A DNA stretch of 50,007 nucleotides, from the NCBI GenBank assembly GCA_964502145.1, contig CAZCVI010000052.1, positions 1 to 50,007 on the forward strand. Reading direction: 5' to 3'. The notes beneath the pieces were generated by a model that did no database searches, was not told the origin of the DNA, and saw nothing but the letters and a program-made list of their open reading frames with translations. Both the position numbers and the translations under genes were made by a program. Source of the DNA: CAZCVI01 sp964502145 (GTDB lineage: Bacteria; Acidobacteriota; Aminicenantia; UBA2199). Positions 8,552 to 15,328 of the stretch are shown one piece after another (within the stretch, counting starts at the first letter, position 1; every line of letters starts with the position of its first letter).

Positions 8552-8580
8552 ACAATAACACAAAAACACCTTGCCGTCAA
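8552..8580 (-). promoter_or_regulatory. Promoter of the hybrid kinase/transporter unit
   Basis: On the minus strand TTGACG (8575-8580) is 17 bases from TATTGT (8552-8557), with TG one base before the -10. The predicted start is near 8545, about 30 bases before the ATG at 8516. Confidence 0.55.
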
Positions 8581-8646
8581 TACACGAAAGGAATTTTAAT
8601 GCACCCGCGTACACAATATTAAAGATTTTTTATTTAAAAACACACC

Positions 8647-8675
8647 TTGACAATGCTTTTTCAATTCAGTATGAT
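8647..8675 (+). promoter_or_regulatory. Near-consensus sigma-70 promoter of the DUF169 gene
   Basis: TTGACA (8647-8652), 17-base spacer, TATGAT (8670-8675). The predicted start near 8682 leaves a leader of about 87 bases to the ATG at 8769, with no obvious fold. It is divergent from the kinase promoter, 66 bases away. Confidence 0.7.
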
Positions 8676-8768
8676 TGACTCGTGGTTGGTATTTAATTGT
8701 TTATAAAAAAAATTTTAAAATAGATGTACCCTTGCGCCTTAAAAGCCAAGGAGAAGTAGGAGACCACC

Positions 8769-9515
8769 ATGACATTCATACCCAATCCAGAACGATTACT
8801 GGCGGCACTGGATCTGACATTTCCATTGATCGGAATCTATGATGCCCCGGACACGCTGGGGTTCGAACCGTTAGTATCCCCTGAACATGGGCAGCATAAC
8901 TGCCTCTTTAAATTTTATTCCCAGTGGCAAGCAGGCCAAACGCTGCACCTGACAAGGGATACAGCAGGCTGTGGGGGCTCAGCCCATTGGCTCTTCGGAA
9001 AAGAAACACGGACACGGGAAGAATTTGCCAAATTCCTGGCAATCACGGAAGGTTTAAAAGATACGATTGAATTGATGAACCGCTGGATAGAACACGAAAA
9101 ACCCTACAAACCAGAGCACGGTAACCTGTTGATTGGTCCATTAAAAAACGACAAAATCCAGTACCTCAAAACAATTACTTTTTTTGTAACGCCGGATCAA
9201 TTAAGCGTCTTATCCGTGGGCGCCCACTATTACCATTCACCGGAAGACATGTTACCCCCGATCATCTCGCCAATGGGTTCGGGATGTATGCAAATGCTCC
9301 CGCTCCTAAAAGACTTGGACTTCCCTCAGGCCATCATCGGTTCCATGGACATTGCCCTGCGCCACTTCCTACCACCTTGTATTATGGCTTTCACGGTAAC
9401 ACTACCCATGTTCATGCAATTGTGCCAGTTGGAAGAACGGAGTTTCCTCAATAAACCATTCTTAAGAAACCTCAAAAATGCTCGCGGCGAAAAAAGCATC
9501 GGTTCAATAACCTAA
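8769..9515 (+). CDS. DUF169 family protein
   Basis: A 248-residue soluble protein that I assign to DUF169, a family of unknown function. Visible family-like features are PLIGIYDAPD near the N-terminus, the Cys-Gly run AGCGGSAHWLFG at about residues 60-71, LSVLSVGAHYY, and GSGCMQMLPLL near residue 175. The two conserved Cys-containing turns could bind metal or be redox-active, but that is a guess. AGGAG lies 7 bases before the ATG. It has its own promoter, and the downstream MFS gene also has one, so they are probably separate transcripts. Confidence 0.7.
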   Translation: MTFIPNPERLLAALDLTFPLIGIYDAPDTLGFEPLVSPEHGQHNCLFKFYSQWQAGQTLHLTRDTAGCGGSAHWLFGKETRTREEFAKFLAITEGLKDTIELMNRWIEHEKPYKPEHGNLLIGPLKNDKIQYLKTITFFVTPDQLSVLSVGAHYYHSPEDMLPPIISPMGSGCMQMLPLLKDLDFPQAIIGSMDIALRHFLPPCIMAFTVTLPMFMQLCQLEERSFLNKPFLRNLKNARGEKSIGSIT

Positions 9516-9572
9516 TTTACCCGGGATAGTTGGCACTTTAAAATAACGGGCTGGAACCGTGCCATATTATTA

Positions 9573-9601
9573 TTGACTTTTGAGAGCTTTTCTGTGATAA
9601 T
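9573..9601 (+). promoter_or_regulatory. Extended -10 promoter of the MFS gene
   Basis: TTGACT (9573-9578), 17 bases, GATAAT (9596-9601) with TG one base before the -10. The predicted start is near 9608, so the leader is only about 17 bases and contains AAGGA ahead of the ATG at 9625. Confidence 0.65.
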
Positions 9602-9624
9602 GGGCCTTTTAAGGACGTTAAAAA

Positions 9625-10866
9625 ATGAAAAAATTAGCAGATTCTGGTTTAAATTTTTTTCTGCTCATCGCACGGCAATACAAACAAGCTTATTCCGGCC
9701 TACCCCGCGAAGCTTGGATTCTCTCATTAGTAGAAGTAGTCAATCGTAGTGGCACCATGGTTTTTTTCTTCATGGTTCTCTATCTCACGCAAACCTTTGG
9801 CGTCTCTGCCGAACGAGCGGGTCACGTGATAACCAGCTACGGCCTGGGCGCGTTGTTGGGAGCCTACCTGGGAGGAAAACTTACGGACACACTGGGTGCT
9901 TACACCGTGCAAAAAGCCAGTTTAGGACTAACCGGTATGCTTTATATTCTATTGGGTCAACTGAACTCGTACTGGTTAATCTTACCGGCCATGTTTTTAC
10001 TGGGTGTATTAGGTGAAGCGCTACATCCGGCCAATGCCACGGCAATTTCCCAGGTTTGCCCGGCAGAATTACGCACCAAAGGCTTCGCCCTTAACCGCTT
10101 GGCCGCCAACCTGGGTGTCACCATCGGGCCGGTGTTAGGTGGTTACCTCGCATTGATCAACTACAAACTCCTTTTCTGGATTGATGGCCTCACCTGTATC
10201 ATCGCCGCTTTTATTTTCCACGCTTTCTTTAAAAACACGGCCCGACCAAACGTCAACCCAGATACAGAAACAGAATCAGACCCCTCGATAGCTATAGGCT
10301 CGGTATTTAAGGATACCTACTTTCTCAAAATTCTGGTTTTGATTTTCTTTATGGGACTTATATTTGTTCAACTCTTCAGTACCTTTTCACTCTATTGCAA
10401 AACGGTTTACAATTTCCCGGAAAACTATATCGGACTCTTACTTGCCATCAATACCACTATTATTGTGTGCTTTGAGATGATACTGATGGAACACTTGAAA
10501 CATAAGCAACTGCGCCATATTATAGCGGTGGGTTCCTTCTTATTATGTCTGGGATTTGCATTGATGCCGCTGGGTCGAGGTTTTATTTATGCCGCTTTCA
10601 CCGTGGTTATCTGGACATGCGGGGAAATGCTCTCCTTGCCCCCGCTCACCACGTTAATTGCCAACCATTCCCACGATTCAGTGCGGGGCAAGTACATGGG
10701 TTTGTATAGTTTCGCCTTTTCGCTGTCCCTTACTGTAGGGCCCACCATCGGCACCACCATTTACAGTGCTTATGGTCCGAATGTACTCTGGTTCAGTTGT
10801 GGAGTAATGGGCGTGTTGTTGAGTCTGGGGTTCTTGACGATTATTAAAGAAGAAAAGACGAATTAA
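9625..10866 (+). CDS. Major facilitator superfamily transporter
   Basis: A 413-residue inner-membrane secondary transporter with about 12 hydrophobic segments and a charged central loop at about residues 205-230. The loop 2-3 motif is GAYLGGKLTDTLGAY, close to the MFS motif A GxLaDrxGrr. The mid-N half has RLAANLGVTIGPVLGGY, a motif C-like turn common in drug:H+ antiporters. The substrate cannot be predicted. It is the last plus-strand gene before a convergent PilZ gene, and a long inverted repeat about 125 bases downstream may end its transcript. Confidence 0.88.
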   Translation: MKKLADSGLNFFLLIARQYKQAYSGLPREAWILSLVEVVNRSGTMVFFFMVLYLTQTFGVSAERAGHVITSYGLGALLGAYLGGKLTDTLGAYTVQKASLGLTGMLYILLGQLNSYWLILPAMFLLGVLGEALHPANATAISQVCPAELRTKGFALNRLAANLGVTIGPVLGGYLALINYKLLFWIDGLTCIIAAFIFHAFFKNTARPNVNPDTETESDPSIAIGSVFKDTYFLKILVLIFFMGLIFVQLFSTFSLYCKTVYNFPENYIGLLLAINTTIIVCFEMILMEHLKHKQLRHIIAVGSFLLCLGFALMPLGRGFIYAAFTVVIWTCGEMLSLPPLTTLIANHSHDSVRGKYMGLYSFAFSLSLTVGPTIGTTIYSAYGPNVLWFSCGVMGVLLSLGFLTIIKEEKTN

Positions 10867-10989
10867 GAATGGAGAAGGGACACAATTTGCGCTCATTTGT
10901 AAACAATTTTATCGATTTTTCTGAAATATCCGTCACCAGCCTGGATTCGCCGCCAAGTTTTAAAAAGAGCCACGGATAACACAGGCAGG

Positions 10990-11092
10990 CTGGACTATCT
11001 GGACATACTGGACATACTGGACAAGCTGGACAAATCAAAGGTTTTGCGAGGTCCAGTAAGTCCAGATAGTCCAGATAGTCCAGATAGTCCAG
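10990..11092. repeat. 9-bp tandem repeats in inverted orientation, long hairpin
   Basis: Five 9-bp units of the CTGGACATA type run from 10990 to 11034. After a 16-base loop, their complement (GTCCAGATA type, four full units and a partial) runs from 11051 to 11092. The arms can pair over about 42 bases. A T6 tract follows at 11093 on the plus strand, so it could act as a terminator for the MFS gene. The element lies between convergent genes. The minus-strand frame through it (LDYLDYLDY) has no gene-like context. Confidence 0.9.
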
Positions 11093-11164
11093 TTTTTTCA
11101 GAAATTTGTCAGTGAATCCAAGCCCCCCGCTTGGCTTGATGATTAATGAGAAGCGCAAGCCACC

Positions 11165-11509
11165 TCAAACAACAGGATGGCCGGGCACTTGTCGTTGATA
11201 CTTAATAAATTCAACATAATCCATATACTCCGGGGGGGCGTTCAAAATTTTTATGCCGATTTGATCGGGCACATCTTCATTCAAGCCCCCGGTATCCTTG
11301 GACCATGCAACCTCCCCTTTTAAATTCAACACATTCCCAGGCAAGGCAATCGATAATACCAGCTCCTGATGCGCGGGTAATTGAACTTCGGATGAAACAC
11401 ATAACCCATCCTTGGATATGTTTTTGGTTAATCCTAAACCATCAAAACCATTATCATTAAAACTAATCATCAACTTTTTATTAAATCTTGATTCTCGTTT
11501 ATTTTTCAT
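11165..11509 (-). CDS. PilZ domain protein, putative c-di-GMP receptor
   Basis: A single-domain PilZ protein of 114 residues. The N-terminal c-di-GMP motif is KRESR (residues 4-8), so the first position of RxxxR is Lys. The second motif NISKDG fits (D/N)xSxxG. A beta-rich core follows, with VLSIALPGNVLNLKGEVAW. AGGGA lies six bases before ATG 11509. The open frame extends to 11575, but that extension has no ribosome binding site. It is a lone gene, convergent to the MFS gene. Presumably it passes c-di-GMP levels to a partner not visible here. Confidence 0.8.
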   Translation of the reverse strand: MKNKRESRFNKKLMISFNDNGFDGLGLTKNISKDGLCVSSEVQLPAHQELVLSIALPGNVLNLKGEVAWSKDTGGLNEDVPDQIGIKILNAPPEYMDYVEFIKYQRQVPGHPVV

Positions 11510-11650
11510 ACCTGTTCCCTTTTCAAAAAAAAATGTTGCTACCGCGAATTGATGGGCACCTCTATTATATATCAATACATATCACCACTTAACCTTACAT
11601 AACAATTAATATTATATATATATTCTTATTTTTTTCAACCAGTAATCCCG

Positions 11651-11701
11651 AATTCGCCGCCTATTTTAAAAAAACAAGCTGGACTTCCTGGATTAGCTGG
11701 A
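11651..11701. repeat. Degenerate second copy of the CTGGA repeat element
   Basis: ATTCGCCGCC, then TTTTAAAAA, then CTGGACTTC-CTGGATTAG-CTGGAT. The same order (ATTCGCCGCC, TTTTAAAAA, CTGGAC units) precedes the large hairpin at about 10945-10998. Only three 9-bp units remain here and no complementary arm is present. The rest of 11510-11760 is AT-rich with no gene visible. Confidence 0.6.
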
Positions 11702-11760
11702 TGGGATGAAATCGCGATAGTGAGTCTAGTTGGTCTCATATCTCGCCATGCTTTTTTGCG

Positions 11761-11793
11761 CAAAAAAAAAGGCATTCAATGTTATTGAATGCC
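11761..11793 (-). terminator. Rho-independent terminator of the S1 gene
   Basis: A perfect 10-bp stem (GGCATTCAAT with ATTGAATGCC) with a 3-base loop spans 11771-11793. On the minus strand it is followed by nine T residues (11762-11770). It lies about 60 bases after the S1 gene stop. Confidence 0.9.
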
Positions 11794-11851
11794 TGTTTGA
11801 GAAAAAAATCTATGAATCAAAAAGAGAAAATACCCTCTATGAGCTCACCGT

Positions 11852-13102
11852 TTATTCCTCTTCTTTCTTTAATGCCGCATCCACCAGATTGGACATATGG
11901 GAGGGGTTGGCGGTGACTTCGTCTTCCTGTTCCTTTTTCATGCGTTTAATATCTTGACTATAATCCACTTCCTGCTTTTCCATGGTCAGAGAAATTTTCC
12001 GGTTGGCTTCATCCAATTCCAAGACACGGACCGTAACCATATCCCCGACCTTAAGAACTTCCTTGGGGTGCTGGTGGCGACGATCAGTTCCCAACCGGGA
12101 AATATGAACCATACCATCCACGCCGGGAAAAAGCTCGACAAACGCGCCAAAAGGTTTCATCCGCACTACTTTTCCCTGGTATTCATTGCCAACAGTGAGT
12201 TTCTTAGCCGCTGCAATCCACGGGTCTTCCAGCAAACTCTTGCGACTGAAACTAACTTTGCGCATTTCACGGTCCAAGGTCTTAATGGAGACCCTTAACT
12301 TTTCGCCGACTGACAACACATCCTCGGTCTTCTCCAATCGTTCATATGCGATTTCAGAAATATGCAGCAGTCCTTCTATGCCGCCAATGTCAACAAACGC
12401 GCCAAAATCACGGACCGCAGTGACAATTCCTTCATAGATTTTAGTCTCGTCAAGTTCTTTCCACAACCGGTCGGCATTCTTCTCCGCCTCGTGTGCCAAA
12501 TACTCGCGGCGACTGACAATAACATTATTTCCTTCCTCTTCAAAGCGGATGATCTCAAAGATATACACCTGATTCAAATGCTCATCAGGGTTATCACAAT
12601 ACGTTTTATTGATATGGGAGATAGGGCAAAATGTTTTCACGCCCATCACTTCCACTTCAAAACCACCTTTATGAGCGGAAACGACTCGCCCTTCCACGGG
12701 AATATTGCGATTAAACGCTTCTTCCAATGCCATTAACGCGGCGGTTTGATGGGTGTCGGCGCCATCGGTTTCACCCGTACCAAAACGACCAGAACACTGC
12801 CAGACACCTTTTTGCTGTCCAGTGACATAAATATTAACCACATCACCTTCATCCACAGAAAGTTTGCCCTTGATCATAAACTCCGCTTTCTTCACCACAC
12901 CATCCAACCGCGTGCCGAGATCCAAGTAGACATAATCATTATCGAAACCGATTACTGTGGCTTCCACTTCATCTCCAACTGCTACAACGCGCGCTGGCTG
13001 AAAAGATTGAGCCATCAATTGCTCAAACGTCTCATCCATATTACCGGTGTTGTTTCCTGACTGTACTACTTTCGCTTGCCTAACTATTTTCTTTTTGCCC
13101 AT
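11852..13102 (-). CDS. rpsA: S1-domain RNA-binding protein (ribosomal protein S1 homologue)
   Basis: A 416-residue protein with four S1/OB repeats at about residues 42-110, 128-195, 213-283 and 300-372. The third and fourth are the most canonical (GAFVDIGGIEGLLHISE and GAFVELFPGVDGMVHISR). E. coli S1 has six repeats, so this is a shorter form, like those of several other phyla. It should bind mRNA at the 30S subunit and aid initiation, although a regulatory S1-domain role cannot be excluded. ATG 13102 was chosen because AAGG lies eight bases before it. It has its own promoter and a strong terminator, so it is monocistronic. Confidence 0.85.
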   Translation of the reverse strand: MGKKKIVRQAKVVQSGNNTGNMDETFEQLMAQSFQPARVVAVGDEVEATVIGFDNDYVYLDLGTRLDGVVKKAEFMIKGKLSVDEGDVVNIYVTGQQKGVWQCSGRFGTGETDGADTHQTAALMALEEAFNRNIPVEGRVVSAHKGGFEVEVMGVKTFCPISHINKTYCDNPDEHLNQVYIFEIIRFEEEGNNVIVSRREYLAHEAEKNADRLWKELDETKIYEGIVTAVRDFGAFVDIGGIEGLLHISEIAYERLEKTEDVLSVGEKLRVSIKTLDREMRKVSFSRKSLLEDPWIAAAKKLTVGNEYQGKVVRMKPFGAFVELFPGVDGMVHISRLGTDRRHQHPKEVLKVGDMVTVRVLELDEANRKISLTMEKQEVDYSQDIKRMKKEQEDEVTANPSHMSNLVDAALKKEEE

Positions 13103-13190
13103 TGCTATTACCTTTTGACAGTGATTTTTAAAAATAACATGTAAATAAAACAATAGAATACAATTTTTCCATTCTAATGCTTAAATGCAC

Positions 13191-13219
13191 AGTGTATTAC
13201 CTTTTTGGGAAAATGTCAA
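13191..13219 (-). promoter_or_regulatory. Promoter of the S1 gene
   Basis: On the minus strand TTGACA (13214-13219), 17 bases, TACACT (13191-13196). The predicted start near 13184 leaves a leader of about 80 bases. The remainder of the 13103-13459 gap shows no gene or structure that I trust. Confidence 0.65.
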
Positions 13220-13459
13220 GTAAAACAAGGACTCTAAATATAGGGTTGTTTCCCCAAAATAACCAAAACCCTTTTTATAATTAGGTTCCCAGTTCTTAAA
13301 CAACTTTGCATCATGGAATTTTTACGGATTTTTTTTTCTTCTCCCCCCATCACGGGCCAAAACAATGCCCGCCCCCGCGCTATTTATATTCATGTCCATT
13401 CATATCCTTTCATAGCCACATTTTTGTACCCGCGCAGGGGCAAAGACAACCATTGTCAA

Positions 13460-15328
13460 CTACTTATCTATAAAAAAGGTGTGACTGACCTTACCCGCAT
13501 GATACGAAGAATAAAAAATCCTGACCTCACTGTTCCCAGAAATAAGAAACTGGTACTCGACCTTACCAAACCCAGGAACAAAAAGGAATTGTAGTTCGGG
13601 GCGAAACTCTTTATACTGGGTGAGATCACGGTCACTGTCCTTCAGTACACCTCCAGCCACAACCTTCACACCATTACCCGACACCTTCAACATGTCCAAG
13701 GGATAGAGTTTATCTTTCTGTGCGCCATAACTAACCGTAGGAATAGCCCCGGTATTCACCAAGCGCACGCGGATACGATAAAGTTCGGGTCCGATTTTTT
13801 TCTTTTCATAAATTTCCATAGTGACACGGGGGGTTTGTTTGGCAGAAAAAATAATGACGGAAGCGTTCCGATGGGCCATATCTTTAATCATAAACGGGGC
13901 GGGCAAACGAGTACTGGATTTAACCCAGCCACCAATCTCAATATCCCCGTAAGTGGGATGTTTAAAAGAGGTCCACGGTTTAAAAAGTTCAGCCTGGGTC
14001 AGATGGTCATTATATTTTAATCTTTCCCGCTGCACATCGCCTTTAAGCTCCATAAATCCGCCCTCTTCTTCCTCTGGGGCCGTGGCACTGTCTTTGACAA
14101 TATCCCTGGGGAGTTGGCTCTCCTTAAATGTTTTAAAGGTTTCACTCGCGGGCACAAATAATTCGCCAGTAAAGGAGTAACAGCCATTGATATTGGTCAT
14201 CCATTCAATAAAATCGCCATACGTCGAATATAAATCCCGCCACCCAATCAGATACCTATACCCCGGTGTAATCCGTTCAGCCTGATAGCCGAGATAATCA
14301 TAGACCTTCACATCTTCATTATCATATTCAGGTTGGGTCTTGGTGCTGGGGCCACGCAAAAACATACCGCCAAAATTATGAAACGCCCAGGCGACACAAA
14401 TGTTCGTGCGCTTGCGAATAAATTGCGCGAGTGCTTTCATGCCCACACTGGAAAAGGGGTATTCCCCGGCCCCTTCCTGAACATAAGGAGGCATCCAATC
14501 AAATCCCCAATTTCGATTGCCATCCACATACCCTTCCCCATCTTCATTGAGTCGATCATCACCGTCATTATCAATTCCTTCCAAACCCAATAAGCGCCAC
14601 TCAGCTTTTTCACCCGGTTTCACCCGCACCATCCATCTGGGATCATCGGGGTCAGTTTTATATTTTCCAAAAGCGTCGCGCTTGCGCATCTGACAAATAT
14701 TCCCATCACCATCCAGATCATCCTCGGCATCCTCATCGACCAGACCATCACGATCATCATCGGTAGGAATCCGCAAGCTACGATTGGAGCTATCACTATT
14801 ACTATCAGCGAAAAAATGATACCGCCCATCCACATTCACAACTGGCACGACATAAAAACATGTGCTATCGACCAGCGCAGAGATATCTTTATTCTTGCCA
14901 TAATTACCGAGTAAATAATCCAATAAATAAAGTGCCACTTCACCAGCCTGGATTTCATTACCATGAATGTTCCCGTCCACATAAATCCCCGGCTTTTCCA
15001 ATGCACCGCCAGTTTTCGGATTATTTACAGTCATACAATAAATATCCCTGCCCTCTTCACTCTTCCCGGCAATCTCCAGTTTTGTCAGGAGCGGGTAGGT
15101 TTGCTGTAGCTTTTTCAGAGCCGTAACAACCATATCATAACTGTAATAATAATCAAACCGCAACGGCACAGTCACTTCGTGTTCCACCCATTTATCCACT
15201 TCACCATACACACTCAAACCACCAGCTCCCAGCCATAAAAAAAGTGCCAGAATAGGCAGGACAACTCCCACTAGCCCCCATAGAGTTTGCTTATTCCTAT
15301 TAATTCTCATATTTACATTCATATTCAT
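13460..15328 (-). CDS. Secreted M14 zinc carboxypeptidase, catalytic residues intact
   Basis: A 622-residue exported metallopeptidase with an N-terminal hydrophobic segment at residues 15-35. Zinc ligands His122 and Glu125 sit in NIHGNE, the third ligand His317 is in AFHNFGG, the substrate Asn-Arg pair is in GNRNWG (271-273), and catalytic Glu389 is in SFTGELF. Between the first and second zinc motifs lie Asp-rich loops (DDDRDGLVDED, DDLDGDGN, GIDNDGDDRLNEDG at about 190-264) that look like calcium-binding insertions. The C-terminal 150 residues are beta-rich. AGGAGG lies six bases before the ATG, and the ATG overlaps the stop of the upstream paralogue as ATGA. It should trim C-terminal residues from peptides outside the cytoplasm. 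Confidence 0.88.
   Translation of the reverse strand: MNMNVNMRINRNKQTLWGLVGVVLPILALFLWLGAGGLSVYGEVDKWVEHEVTVPLRFDYYYSYDMVVTALKKLQQTYPLLTKLEIAGKSEEGRDIYCMTVNNPKTGGALEKPGIYVDGNIHGNEIQAGEVALYLLDYLLGNYGKNKDISALVDSTCFYVVPVVNVDGRYHFFADSNSDSSNRSLRIPTDDDRDGLVDEDAEDDLDGDGNICQMRKRDAFGKYKTDPDDPRWMVRVKPGEKAEWRLLGLEGIDNDGDDRLNEDGEGYVDGNRNWGFDWMPPYVQEGAGEYPFSSVGMKALAQFIRKRTNICVAWAFHNFGGMFLRGPSTKTQPEYDNEDVKVYDYLGYQAERITPGYRYLIGWRDLYSTYGDFIEWMTNINGCYSFTGELFVPASETFKTFKESQLPRDIVKDSATAPEEEEGGFMELKGDVQRERLKYNDHLTQAELFKPWTSFKHPTYGDIEIGGWVKSSTRLPAPFMIKDMAHRNASVIIFSAKQTPRVTMEIYEKKKIGPELYRIRVRLVNTGAIPTVSYGAQKDKLYPLDMLKVSGNGVKVVAGGVLKDSDRDLTQYKEFRPELQFLFVPGFGKVEYQFLISGNSEVRIFYSSYHAGKVSHTFFIDK

Noticed and set aside
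8523..8768. Molybdenum cofactor or other riboswitch upstream of the kinase-transporter unit
   Set aside because: The leader from the predicted start point to the kinase ATG is only about 30 bases, too short for a riboswitch.
10990..11092. CRISPR array
   Set aside because: Units are only 9 bp with no spacers, arranged as two complementary arms, and no cas genes are nearby.
10844..11158. Minus-strand frame with LDYLDYLDY repeats
   Set aside because: It is the translation of the 9-bp inverted repeat and overlaps the end of the MFS gene; no ribosome binding site or recognisable domain.
13313..13594. 93-codon plus-strand frame overlapping the end of the M14 gene
   Set aside because: About half is antisense to the conserved C-terminus of the carboxypeptidase, there is no ribosome binding site, and the composition is not protein-like.
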